The notes below the pieces were generated by a model. The model ran no database searches, was not told the origin of the DNA, and was given only the letters and a program-made list of their open reading frames with translations. A DNA stretch of 64,000 nt from G963708325 sp963708325 (GTDB lineage Bacteria; Actinomycetota; Thermoleophilia; Solirubrobacterales; 70-9). The translations under genes were made by a program, and so were the position numbers. Shown here in pieces: positions 1-7,840 of this stretch (its first letter is position 1; the number at the start of each line of letters is the position of its first letter). The stretch spans positions 186,001-250,000 of the forward strand of contig OY970203.1 in NCBI GenBank assembly GCA_963708325.1, in the 5' to 3' direction.

Positions 1-736
1 CGTCGCCGGCGGAGCCGAGGCCGCGGCGGAAGCGCAGCTCGGCCGGCAATGGCTCGATCGCGTGGCGGGCCAGGGGCAGCGCCTGCCAGGCCCACTCGCG
101 GATCCGCTGGACGCGCAGGGCCTCGGAGGCGGGATGGACGGGGACGATGCCGGTCGTGTGAAGACCGGCCGGCGCGCCCCCGCCGGCAAGCGACGGGCCG
201 GCGCCGGACGGCCGCTCGGCGATCAGCTCGTGGGCGCTCACCCGCAGCCCGCGCCGCTCCAGCTTGCCGACGATCAACAGCCTCGCCCCCGGCACGAGCT
301 TCTCCGCCAGCCAGGCCTGGTTGAACCAGGTGGCGCTCACCGCGGCGGTCGCGTCGGCCACCTGCGCCTCGACGATCGTCAGGCCGCGCCGCCGCGTCGG
401 GCGCAGGCGCGCCGAGCGAACCTCGACCTCCACGGTGGCCTCCTCGCCGATCCGCAGGTCGCCGAGCGAGCGCACCTGGGTGCGATCGCGGTAGCTGTGC
501 GGGACGTGCAGCAGCAGGTCGCCGAGCGTCTCGATCCCGACCTCCGCGGCGGCCGCCGCGAGCTTGGGCCCGGCGCCGCGCAGCCGGGTGAGCGGCGCGG
601 CAAGCTCGCTCGGCCGGGGTGCGGCGCGAAGCGGCGCCGCGGCCAGCGAGGAGCGGTCCTGGACGGCGCCGGTCCCGAAGGCGCGCGGCGCCGGCGCCTG
701 ATCGGCCATCTCGGTGCTGCGGGCGGCGACCGCCAT
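1..736 (-). CDS. recG: ATP-dependent DNA helicase RecG, N-terminal part (cut by window edge)
   Basis: RecG is a superfamily 2 helicase that remodels stalled replication forks and branched recombination intermediates. Only the first 245 residues lie in the window; the gene runs off the left edge before the helicase motifs. The visible part is the DNA-binding wedge domain: the RecG hallmark PHSYRDRT is near residues 79-86, followed by an OB-fold with the pattern LRIGEEATVEVEV and the conserved WFNQAWL around 137-143. The chosen ATG at 736 lies 10 nt after the stop of the GST-like gene; a second in-frame ATG at 709 would also keep the whole conserved region. The order rpmB, fakA, recG on one strand is a common bacterial arrangement, here with a GST-like gene inserted. 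Identity is firm, the start less so. Confidence 0.9.
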   Translation of the reverse strand, partial: MAVAARSTEMADQAPAPRAFGTGAVQDRSSLAAAPLRAAPRPSELAAPLTRLRGAGPKLAAAAAEVGIETLGDLLLHVPHSYRDRTQVRSLGDLRIGEEATVEVEVRSARLRPTRRRGLTIVEAQVADATAAVSATWFNQAWLAEKLVPGARLLIVGKLERRGLRVSAHELIAERPSGAGPSLAGGGAPAGLHTTGIVPVHPASEALRVQRIREWAWQALPLARHAIEPLPAELRFRRGLGSAGD

Positions 737-746
737 CGCCGCAAGG

Positions 747-1574
747 CTACGCGGGATGGACGCCGGAACGGGTTGGGGCGGCGGCGATCTCGGCGGAGGC
801 GCCGCGGTGGCGGCGCCAGATCTCCTCCACCCAGCGAAAGCCGGGCCGGTCGGCGATCGAGGCGCGGTCCGACTCGATCGGCTCCGGCCAGGGGTCCGGC
901 AGCGGATACTGGGTGCCGGCGGGGCGGACCAGCGGGAACATCAGCGCGGCGGCCGTCAGGTCGGCGACCGTGAACTCGTCCCCGACCAGGTGGCCGCTGG
1001 GGCCTATCTCCTCCTCGATCCGGTCGAGCGCGGCCAGTGTCTTTCGCCAGCCGCGGGCCGCGCCCTCGGCGTCGATCGCCATCGCCCGCCGCATCGCCGT
1101 GCGGAGGAGCGGAAACGAGGCGCGGTAGGCGCTGCTCGCGGGCGGGGCGAACCCCTCCGTCATGGTGCGCGCCGCCAGGCGGGTGTGTGGCAGCAGGTGG
1201 AAGAAGAGATAGCGGCGGATGTGCGGGCCCAGCTCGGTGCCGAGCCAGTCCTCGAGCTCGAGCGCGAGCCGGCGGTCGGTCTCGTTTCGCGGGTACAGCG
1301 GCGGATCGGGCCGGCGACGCTCCAGCGCGGCGACGATCCTCGCCGAGTCGCCGATCGGCTCGCCGTCGAGAACCAGCACCGGGAAGGTGCTGCCCCCGTA
1401 GAGCCGGCGGGCCCGCATCACGTGCATCACCGGAAGAGCCGAGCGGCGCACGTGGCCGATCCGCTTGTGGTCGAGCGCCCAGCGGGCCTTCTCATTGAAA
1501 TGGGAGAAGCGGATCTGCCAAAGAGTCGGTGGCGCCGAACGCGCAGCGTCAGGCGGCAGGCTGGTCGGGGTCAT
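747..1574 (-). CDS. Glutathione S-transferase-like (thioredoxin-fold) protein
   Basis: 275 residues. The N-terminus has a thioredoxin-like GST fold with the pattern FSHFNEKARWALDHK (about 22-37), the GST equivalent of a thiol-binding helix, then FPVLVLDGEPIGDSARIVAALE (about 64-85), the segment that normally binds the gamma-glutamyl part of the thiol. The C-terminal half is helical, with HLVGDEFTVADLTAAALMFPL typical of GST C-terminal domains. Actinobacteria usually lack glutathione, so the thiol substrate cannot be deduced; a detoxification or redox role is inference. It sits between fakA (37 nt upstream) and recG (10 nt downstream) on the same strand and is probably co-transcribed. The family is clear, the function is not. 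Confidence 0.75.
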   Translation of the reverse strand: MTPTSLPPDAARSAPPTLWQIRFSHFNEKARWALDHKRIGHVRRSALPVMHVMRARRLYGGSTFPVLVLDGEPIGDSARIVAALERRRPDPPLYPRNETDRRLALELEDWLGTELGPHIRRYLFFHLLPHTRLAARTMTEGFAPPASSAYRASFPLLRTAMRRAMAIDAEGAARGWRKTLAALDRIEEEIGPSGHLVGDEFTVADLTAAALMFPLVRPAGTQYPLPDPWPEPIESDRASIADRPGFRWVEEIWRRHRGASAEIAAAPTRSGVHPA

Positions 1575-1611
1575 GATTCAGAAGCATCCCCCCGCAGCGG
1601 GAGACGCGCTC

Positions 1612-3237
1612 CTACTGCGCGGCCAGCAGCCACCAGTAGTGCGGCTGGCCGCCGTCGTGAAGCTCAAGCTCGATCCCGCCCGGGGCGTGCTCCGGGATGG
1701 CGTCGAGCGGGATCGGCGCCCCCTGCCCGGCGATCACGGTGACGATCTCGGAACCCTCGGCGAGCGCCGAGACCACCGCGGCCAGAGTCGATCCGGCGCC
1801 GCCCCAGGCGACGATCCGGTCGCCGGCGAACCCGACCGCGTCGCCCCGGACGAAGCGGCCGGCGGCGTCGTCGCGGGCCGCGGGGGCCACCGCACCGACG
1901 CGCACCGAAACGAGCGCCTGCTCGATCCTCGAGGCGTTGGCCTCCATCGCCTCCTCCGGGTCGAGCTCGACGACGGCCACGAGCCCGGCCTGGGGCGAGG
2001 TGCAGTCAACCACGCGCGCCGGGCGCTCCGACAGCTCCGCGGCGCGCTCCGCCGCAAGCCGAACGTTGGCCGAGTTCGGCAGCACGAGCACGCCCTCCGC
2101 CGACACCTCGTGGATGCCGGCGAGCAGCTCGTAGGTGGAGGGGTTGAACTTCTCGCCACCGGCGACGACGTGCACGCCCAGCTCCTCGTACAGCCGGCGC
2201 ATGCCGTCCCCGGCGGCGACCGCGACGACGCCGGTGCGGGCGGCCTGCAGGCGCGCGTCGCGGGCGGCGATCTGCTCGCGCATGTCGGCGACGTCCAGCC
2301 GCTGCACGGTGCCGGCGTCCTCGAACACCGCGACCGCCCGCTCGGGCTCGTCGGTATGGACGTGGACCTTCAGAGTCACCTCGTCGCCGACGACGAGCAC
2401 CGAGTCGCCGATCTCCTCGAGGCTCGGCACGAACGACCGCGATTCGAGGGCGGACCCCGTGACGATGAAGTTCGTGCAGTAGCGGAAGCGGCTGTCCTCG
2501 TGATGGGGGCGCGTGTGGCGCGGTGGCTCGAAGTGCGTGACCGCGGATGCCGCGCCCTCCTGCCCGCGCAGGCCGGCGACGAGGCCGGAGAGGATCAGCA
2601 CGAGCCCGTACGCTCCGGCGTCCACCACGCCTGCCTCGGCGAGCACGTCGAGCTGCTCGGGCGTGCGCTGCACAGCGCGCTCGCCCGCCTCGATCGCCTC
2701 CTCGAGGACCTCGGCGAGCAGGGCGTCCTGCTCCTCCGCGTCGGCGCCGGGGTCGAGCCGCTGCTTGTCCATGTGCGCGAGACGCGTCGCCACCGCATTG
2801 GCGATCTCGCGCAGCACGGTGAGCATCGTGCCCTCGGCCGGGTCCCGCACCGACTCGTAGGCGGCGTCGACCGCGCGCGCGAACGCCGCCGTGACCAGCA
2901 CCGGGTCGACCAGCTCGCCCTGGCGGCTGGCCAGCTCGTGGGCGGCGCCGCGCACGATCTGGCTGAGGATCACGCCGGAGTTGCCCCGCGCCCCCATCAG
3001 CGCCGCGCGGGCGACCGCGTGGACGATGTAGTCGCGCCCGATCTCGTCCACCATCTCGCCGTCGAGCGAGGCAAGCTCGTCCATCACCGCGCGCATCGTC
3101 AGCGCCATGTTGTCGCCCGTGTCCCCGTCGGCGACGGGGAAGACGTTGAGGTCGTTGACCTCCTGGCGCCGCGACTCGAGCTGGGCGTAGGCGGAGGCGA
3201 CGACCCGGCGGAACCGCTCTATAGAGGGGTCGGGCAT
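1612..3237 (-). CDS. fakA: DAK2 domain kinase, FakA/YloV-like
   Basis: 541 residues, the usual size of FakA. The N-terminal DhaL-type kinase domain carries NVFPVADGDTGDNM (31-44), whose aspartates coordinate Mg-ATP, and GARGNSGVILSQ (82-93). A middle domain includes DAGAYGLVLILSG (about 190-202), and the C-terminal half from about 230 (SRFRYCTNFIV) is a DegV-like fold. In Firmicutes, FakA phosphorylates fatty acids presented by a FakB protein for phospholipid synthesis. No FakB is in this window, so the lipid role here is by homology. It lies 17 nt downstream of rpmB, a linkage widely conserved in Gram-positive genomes. The ATG at 3237 gives the typical N-terminus. Confidence 0.88.
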   Translation of the reverse strand: MPDPSIERFRRVVASAYAQLESRRQEVNDLNVFPVADGDTGDNMALTMRAVMDELASLDGEMVDEIGRDYIVHAVARAALMGARGNSGVILSQIVRGAAHELASRQGELVDPVLVTAAFARAVDAAYESVRDPAEGTMLTVLREIANAVATRLAHMDKQRLDPGADAEEQDALLAEVLEEAIEAGERAVQRTPEQLDVLAEAGVVDAGAYGLVLILSGLVAGLRGQEGAASAVTHFEPPRHTRPHHEDSRFRYCTNFIVTGSALESRSFVPSLEEIGDSVLVVGDEVTLKVHVHTDEPERAVAVFEDAGTVQRLDVADMREQIAARDARLQAARTGVVAVAAGDGMRRLYEELGVHVVAGGEKFNPSTYELLAGIHEVSAEGVLVLPNSANVRLAAERAAELSERPARVVDCTSPQAGLVAVVELDPEEAMEANASRIEQALVSVRVGAVAPAARDDAAGRFVRGDAVGFAGDRIVAWGGAGSTLAAVVSALAEGSEIVTVIAGQGAPIPLDAIPEHAPGGIELELHDGGQPHYWWLLAAQ

Positions 3238-3254
3238 CCCCCGGGATTATGAGA

Positions 3255-3446
3255 CTAGGCGGCCTTCGTGACCTTGTTCGCCTTCAGGCAGCGCGCGCAG
3301 ACGTATACGCGCCTGGTTCGCCCCCCGTCGGAGATCCGCACCCGCTGCAGGTTGGGGTTGAAGCGCCGCTTGGTGGCGACCATCGAATGGCTGCGCGAGT
3401 TCCCGGTCGCGGGGCGCTTCCCGCAGCTGTGGCAGGCCTTGGCCAT
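3255..3446 (-). CDS. rpmB: 50S ribosomal protein L28
   Basis: 63 residues of bL28, a small protein of the large ribosomal subunit. The sequence starts MAKACHSCGKRP and contains SHSMVATKRRFNPNLQ, the family signature. Two CxxC pairs (C5/C8 and C50/C53) make it a zinc-binding C+ paralogue; many actinobacteria keep a zinc-free C- copy for zinc starvation. The reading frame is open for 45 codons upstream, but the conserved N-terminus and a -10-like box just before this ATG (3456-3461) fix the start at 3446. Confidence 0.95.
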   Translation of the reverse strand: MAKACHSCGKRPATGNSRSHSMVATKRRFNPNLQRVRISDGGRTRRVYVCARCLKANKVTKAA

Positions 3447-3455
3447 CGGCCGGAG

Positions 3456-3461
3456 ATGGTA
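3456..3461 (-). promoter_or_regulatory. -10 box of a probably leaderless rpmB promoter
   Basis: On the minus strand TACCAT matches TANNNT and ends 9 nt before the rpmB ATG, so transcription would begin at or very near the start codon. No clear -35 is seen. The same TACCAT-to-ATG spacing occurs at 10593-10598. Confidence 0.4.
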
Positions 3462-3478
3462 GCGGTGCCGGTGCCCGC

Positions 3479-4180
3479 TCAGGGGGCCGGCCGCGACCCG
3501 GACGAATGCGACCGGCCCGGCCGGCGGGGGAAGAGCGCCGGCAGGAAGCCGTTCGTCTGCACGCTCGAGGCGATCGTGCATTGGTCGCTGCCGGAGTCGT
3601 AGAGCCAGCTGAACGTGACGTTGTCGACGGCCTCCGCGAAGACCTGGAAGCGGACGGTGCCATCGTCCTGGGCCGGCGGGATCAGATTCGTCTTGCTGCC
3701 GCCGTCGGCGACGGTGGAGTGGGTGTTGTTGCCTTCGCCCAGCCAGAGGTCGGTAGTGAACGTGGGGCTGCTTGCGTCGTCGATGTAGCTGAGGGTCGAG
3801 GTGGTGGCGCCGCAGGTGAACGACAGGTGGCCGCCGGAGAGGTTCACCGCGGTCGTCAGTCCCTGGCCGTTCGGGATCTCGATGAACCCGTCGCCGCGGT
3901 TGATCCCGTCGCCGAGCTGGTAGTTCTCGCCGCTGACTCCGTCCAGCTTGTCTGCGTTGACGGCGTCGCTGCCGGAGGCGGCATTGTTGATCTTCGACGC
4001 CGTGACCGCGTTCTTGGCGATGTCGGCGGTGCGGACGTTGCCGGCAACGATGTCGTCGGAGGTGACCGTGTTGTGGCCGGCGAGGCCGAACGCGGTGCCG
4101 CCGCCGATCGCGATGAAGAGGGCCAGCGCGGACGCCACGTTCGCGAACGAGAGCCGGCGGCGGATCGCCTCTCCGCTCAC
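3479..4180 (-). CDS. Exported or membrane-anchored protein of the VTS-repeat type, function unknown
   Basis: 233 residues. A basic N-terminus (SGEAIRRRLSFANVAS) precedes one hydrophobic segment at about 12-34 with the pattern ALALFIAIGGGTAFG. Next comes a short region of degenerate repeats (NTVTSDDIVAGNVRTADIAK, then NAVTASKINNAASGSDAV), as in beta-helical or stalk-like surface proteins. The remainder looks like a beta-rich domain with one Cys pair. I know this architecture as a recurrent, uncharacterised family in Solirubrobacterales. Its ATG overlaps the stop of the upstream metalloprotease (ATGA at 4177-4180), so the two are translationally coupled. The tail (about 218-233) is rich in Pro and Arg. 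No function can be assigned. Confidence 0.6.
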   Translation of the reverse strand: MSGEAIRRRLSFANVASALALFIAIGGGTAFGLAGHNTVTSDDIVAGNVRTADIAKNAVTASKINNAASGSDAVNADKLDGVSGENYQLGDGINRGDGFIEIPNGQGLTTAVNLSGGHLSFTCGATTSTLSYIDDASSPTFTTDLWLGEGNNTHSTVADGGSKTNLIPPAQDDGTVRFQVFAEAVDNVTFSWLYDSGSDQCTIASSVQTNGFLPALFPRRPGRSHSSGSRPAP

Positions 4181-5340
4181 GGCCGCGACACCCTGACGAC
4201 GAAGCCGCCGCGGCCGATATAGCGGTGCACCTGGGCGCGGAAGCTGCGGCGGCCGCAGACCGAGTAGTAGGCGACCTCGCGCGTCGGGCCGTCGCCGATG
4301 CCCGTGGCGAGGATCTTGCCGGAATGGGCGGCGAGGATGCGGAGGTCGTAGTCGGCGCTGTCGGGCATCGTCAGCCTGATCGTCGCAGAGCCGTCCAGCG
4401 GGGTGGTGAAGCTGCGGGTCTTGTTGGGGCCGTCACCCCGGGCGAAGCTGCCGCGCCAGGTGCGCCGGGCGTTGCCGGTCCACGGCTTCTTCACGTCGCG
4501 CCATATCTCGTCGAAAGCTCCCTGGTCGGGCTTCAGCGCCGGGTCCCAGATGTTCCAGGGGATCTGGCTCGGGTAGGCGCGGAAGGCGTAGGCCTCCGCG
4601 AACGCCTCGCCGGGGTTCTCGTCGTAGTAGGCCCCCTCGTCGCCCGGGTGGTAGCGGCCGGAGCGGGCGCCCGGGCAGACCCGTTCGTGGCTGTCCCAGC
4701 GCTTGGTCCCCCAGTCGATCCCGCTCCAGGGCGTGTTGCGACGGTTGTTGGCGACGTGATGGCCGTACTCGTGCGTGATCACGAACTTGGAGTTCGGGTC
4801 GGTCGGAGACGGCTGCTGGTCCGACGGCGGCTCGGCGAACATCGTCTCGTCGGAGGGCGAATAGCAGGCGAACGTGTTCGGGCCGCAGTTGGCGGTGATG
4901 CCGGTGTCGTCGGTGACGAACACATGCAGGCTGTCGATCTCGTCGCCGTGCAGCCGCGTGCCGAGGAAGAGGGCGAAGTTGCGGGCGATCTGATCCCGGT
5001 CCTGGCCGGAGAAGGCGAGTGGGTTGGCGGGGTGCTCGGCGATCCCGCCGCCGTCGACCTCGATCCGCACGTGGTGGCCGTCGCCGGTCGGGTAGGTCTG
5101 CTCGCCGGCGATCGTCGCCTGCCGCTGGCGCCGGTCCAGAGGGCCGATCAGGGTGTCGCGGACGGGGCCCAGCGCTCGGGCCTCGATCGCGCCCAGACCG
5201 GGGGGCGTGGTGGCGGTTGCGGCGGTCGCGCCCGAGGCGCCGGCGGAGGAGAGCAGGGCGATGGCGATCGCGGCCGCAAGCGACGCGGTCACGCCGGCCC
5301 TGGCCCCGAACCGGCCCCCACTCCAACCCTTCCTACTCAT
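4177..5340 (-). CDS. Secreted zinc metalloprotease with HEYGH motif
   Basis: 387 residues. An N-terminal signal peptide (hydrophobic core about 17-35, ending in Ala-rich sequence near 40) indicates export. The catalytic signature is H190-E191-Y-G-H194 (HExxH), with the likely third zinc ligand downstream in NPGEAFAEAYA (Glu245 or Glu249), a gluzincin-like arrangement. Four cysteines in the mature part (C152, C159, C222 and one near the C-terminus) could form disulfides. The last 85 residues (from about 300) look like a beta-sandwich resembling the pre-peptidase C-terminal (PPC) domain: ATIRLTMPDSADYDLRILA. It is 33 nt downstream of ribH and overlaps the next gene by 4 nt. The substrate is unknown; the coupled surface protein is a candidate partner. 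Protease assignment rests on motif and context, not on a recognised named family. Confidence 0.7.
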   Translation of the reverse strand: MSRKGWSGGRFGARAGVTASLAAAIAIALLSSAGASGATAATATTPPGLGAIEARALGPVRDTLIGPLDRRQRQATIAGEQTYPTGDGHHVRIEVDGGGIAEHPANPLAFSGQDRDQIARNFALFLGTRLHGDEIDSLHVFVTDDTGITANCGPNTFACYSPSDETMFAEPPSDQQPSPTDPNSKFVITHEYGHHVANNRRNTPWSGIDWGTKRWDSHERVCPGARSGRYHPGDEGAYYDENPGEAFAEAYAFRAYPSQIPWNIWDPALKPDQGAFDEIWRDVKKPWTGNARRTWRGSFARGDGPNKTRSFTTPLDGSATIRLTMPDSADYDLRILAAHSGKILATGIGDGPTREVAYYSVCGRRSFRAQVHRYIGRGGFVVRVSRP

Positions 5341-5373
5341 CAGCGTCCCGCCCCTGGAACTCCAATCGGATCG

Positions 5374-5865
5374 TCAGCTTGTCAGCTCCCGCTTCAGCAG
5401 GAACATGCGCATCACGGTCTCCGCAGCCGCCCTTCCCTGGTCTCGCTTGTCTCCGCCGCTGCGGGCCAGCGCCTGTTCCATAGTCTCGCAGGTGAGCACC
5501 CCGAAAGCGCAGGGGACGCCGGTCGTCAGGCTGACGCGCTGGATGCCGCCCGACGCCGCCGAGCAGACGTACTCGTAGTGGTCGGTCTCGCCGCGGATCA
5601 CGGCCCCGAGACAGGCGACGCCGGCGAAGCGTCCGCTCTCCGCGCAGAGCTTCGCCGCCGGCGGCAGCTCGAAGGCGCCCGGCACGCGGTGCACGTGCAC
5701 CGAGGCGGCGCTGACGCCGCCGAGCCCGAACGCCTCCACCGCGCCGTTGGTGAGCCGCTCCGCCAGCTCCTCGTAGAACTCACCAACGCAGACCGCCCAC
5801 TCCTGGCGGCCGAGCAGCTCGCGCTCGGCCTCCGTGAACCCCTCGCCGCGGAGCTCGTCAGCCAT
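5374..5865 (-). CDS. ribH: 6,7-dimethyl-8-ribityllumazine synthase
   Basis: 163 residues, slightly longer than the usual 150-160. RibH condenses 5-amino-6-ribitylamino-uracil with dihydroxybutanone phosphate, the penultimate riboflavin step. Signature segments are VPGAFELPPAAKL, CLGAVIRGETDHYEYV with the catalytic His after GETD, and CAFGVLTCETMEQAL. The start ATG at 5865 overlaps the ribBA stop by 8 nt, so the order ribD-ribE-ribBA-ribH is fully coupled. It is the last riboflavin gene; the metalloprotease gene follows 33 nt downstream. Confidence 0.95.
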   Translation of the reverse strand: MADELRGEGFTEAERELLGRQEWAVCVGEFYEELAERLTNGAVEAFGLGGVSAASVHVHRVPGAFELPPAAKLCAESGRFAGVACLGAVIRGETDHYEYVCSAASGGIQRVSLTTGVPCAFGVLTCETMEQALARSGGDKRDQGRAAAETVMRMFLLKRELTS

Positions 5866-7213
5866 CGCCGCCGGCGTCGGGGGCCTCGGCCGGGTCGCGC
5901 TGGCGCTCCCCCTCGCGATCGTGGCGGTGCTCGGCGGCGATCATCTCCTCGTCCAGGGGCAGCCCCTGGTGATGGAGGATGTGACCAAGGCGGTCGCGCT
6001 TGGCCCGCAGGTACTCGAGGTTGTGCTCGGTCGGCTTCATCTCGATCGGGATCTGGTCGGTGACCGAGAGTCCGTAGCCCTCCAGGCCGATGATCTTCTT
6101 CGGGTTGTTGGTGAGGATGCGGATCGAGGACAGCCCGAGGTCGGAGAGGATCTGGGCGCCGATGCCGTAGTCGCGCAGGTCGGCGGGCAGGCCCAGCTTC
6201 AGATTCGCGTCGACCGTGTCCAGACCTTCCTCCTGAAGGCTGTAGGCGCGCAGCTTGTTGAGCAGGCCGATCCCGCGTCCCTCCTGCGAGAGGTAGAGGA
6301 GCACCCCCGCGCCCTCCGCCTCGATCATCGAGAGCGCTGCCTCCAGCTGCTCGCCGCAGTCGCAGCGCAGGCTGTGGAAGACGTCGCCGGTGAGGCACTC
6401 GCTGTGCACCCGGACGAGCACGTCCTCGGCGCCCTCGACGTCGCCCTTGACCATCGCCACGTGATGCTTTTCATCGACCAGCGAGCGGTAGCCGACGGCC
6501 GTGAACTCGCCGAGCGCCGTGGGCAGGCTGGCGACGACGACCCGCTCGACGAGCTTCTCGGTGCGGCGGCGGTAGGCGACCAGGTCGGCGACGGTGACCA
6601 TCTTCAGGCCGTGCTTGCGGCAGTACGGGATCAGGTCCGGGACCCGCGCCATGGTGCCGTCGTCGTTGGAGATCTCGCAGATCACGCCCGCCGGGATCAG
6701 GCCGGCGTGGCGGGCGAAGTCGATGCTCGCCTCGGTGTGCCCGGTGCGCTCCAGCACGCCACCCTCCTTCGCCTTCAGCGGGAAGACGTGGCCGGGCTGG
6801 ACGAGGTCGTCGGGACCGGAGTGCGGATCTATCGCCACCTGGATCGTGTGGGCCCGGTCGGGCGCCGAGATCCCGGTCGTGATCCCCTCGCGGGCGTCGA
6901 TCGTGATCGTGAACGCGGTCTGCAACGGCGCCTCGTTCTTGGCCGTCATCAGGTCGAGGCCCAGCGCCTCGCAGCGCTCCGGGGTGAGCGCGAGGCAGAT
7001 CAGCCCGCGCGCCTCCTTAGCCATGAAGTTGATCGCTTCCGGGGTGGCGAACTGGGCCGCCATCACGAGGTCGCCCTCGTTCTCGCGGTCCTCGCCGTCG
7101 CAGACGACGATCATGCGGCCGCTGCGGACCTCCTCGATCGCCTCTTCGACCGGCGAGAAGGCCGACTCGGCTCGCGGTGGGGCGGTCTCGGTATCGCGGT
7201 CTTGTTTGCTCAT
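5858..7213 (-). CDS. ribBA: Bifunctional DHBP synthase / GTP cyclohydrolase II
   Basis: 451 residues from the chosen start. The N-terminal half is 3,4-dihydroxy-2-butanone 4-phosphate synthase (VVCDGEDRENEGDLVMAAQ, HSGPDDLVQPGHVFPL). The C-terminal half is GTP cyclohydrolase II with the three zinc cysteines in SECLTGDVFHSLRCDCGEQ and the active-site YLSQEGRGIGL. It supplies both riboflavin precursors. Two starts compete: ATG at 7234 overlaps the ribE stop by 4 nt, while ATG at 7213 has a strong Shine-Dalgarno (AAGGAGT, 6 nt before it). I chose 7213 on that basis; the difference is 7 non-conserved residues. The C-terminal tail is His/Arg/Glu-rich. Confidence 0.94.
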   Translation of the reverse strand: MSKQDRDTETAPPRAESAFSPVEEAIEEVRSGRMIVVCDGEDRENEGDLVMAAQFATPEAINFMAKEARGLICLALTPERCEALGLDLMTAKNEAPLQTAFTITIDAREGITTGISAPDRAHTIQVAIDPHSGPDDLVQPGHVFPLKAKEGGVLERTGHTEASIDFARHAGLIPAGVICEISNDDGTMARVPDLIPYCRKHGLKMVTVADLVAYRRRTEKLVERVVVASLPTALGEFTAVGYRSLVDEKHHVAMVKGDVEGAEDVLVRVHSECLTGDVFHSLRCDCGEQLEAALSMIEAEGAGVLLYLSQEGRGIGLLNKLRAYSLQEEGLDTVDANLKLGLPADLRDYGIGAQILSDLGLSSIRILTNNPKKIIGLEGYGLSVTDQIPIEMKPTEHNLEYLRAKRDRLGHILHHQGLPLDEEMIAAEHRHDREGERQRDPAEAPDAGGDG

Positions 7214-7230
7214 CGGGGACTCCTTGTCGC

Positions 7231-7839
7231 TCATTGTGCTGGATCGGCTTCGGGCGCCGGGGCCGAGAGGCGCTCCAGGTACTTCGCGAGGATGTCGCAT
7301 TCGAGGTTCAGCGCCCGCCCGGGCTCGACCGCCGCCAGGGCGGTGCGCTCGATCGTCTCGGGGATCAGCGAGACCTCGAACCAGCCGTCGCCGGTGCCGG
7401 CCACCGTCAGGCTGACGCCGTCGAGGGTGACCGAGCCGCGCTCGACCACGTAGCGCAGCAGCTCGGGCGCCGCGCCCAGTCGCAGGCGGCGGGCGAAGCC
7501 CTCGTCCCTCACGTCGAGCACATTCGCCGTGCCGTCCACGTGACCCTGGACGAGGTGGCCGCCCATCCTGTCGCCGGCCCGCAGCGCAAGCTCCAGGTTG
7601 ACGCCGTCGCCCTCCCCGACCGACCCCAGCGAGGTCAGCGACAGGGTCTGCGCCATCACGTCGGCCTCAAAGGCGCCGCCGTCGGCCGCCGCGGCGGTGA
7701 GGCAGACGCCGTTCACCGCCACCGAGTCGCCCGGCTCGACCTCGGACGCCAGGGGAGTCGCGATCCGCAGGCGGGCGCCGTCGCTGCCCGAGTCGATCCG
7801 CTCGACGCGACCGACGTCGGCGATCAGGCCGGTGAACAC
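7231..7839 (-). CDS. ribE: Riboflavin synthase alpha subunit
   Basis: 202 residues. The enzyme dismutates two lumazines into riboflavin. The two tandem lumazine-binding barrels are visible: MFTGLIADVGRVERI with SVAVNGVCLTA in the first, and MGGHLVQGHVDGTANV with GSVTLDGVSLTV in the second. It starts 1 nt after the ribD stop and ends overlapping the alternative ribBA start, so it is embedded in the rib operon. Length and both GLIxxxG and GHVDG signatures are normal. Confidence 0.95.
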   Translation of the reverse strand: MFTGLIADVGRVERIDSGSDGARLRIATPLASEVEPGDSVAVNGVCLTAAAADGGAFEADVMAQTLSLTSLGSVGEGDGVNLELALRAGDRMGGHLVQGHVDGTANVLDVRDEGFARRLRLGAAPELLRYVVERGSVTLDGVSLTVAGTGDGWFEVSLIPETIERTALAAVEPGRALNLECDILAKYLERLSAPAPEADPAQ

Positions 7840-7840
7840 G

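Noticed and set aside
3447..3581. Upstream start for L28 giving 108 residues
   Set aside because: The extension is Arg/Pro-rich without family similarity, while the ATG at 3446 gives the canonical MAKAC start and has a -10 box just before it.
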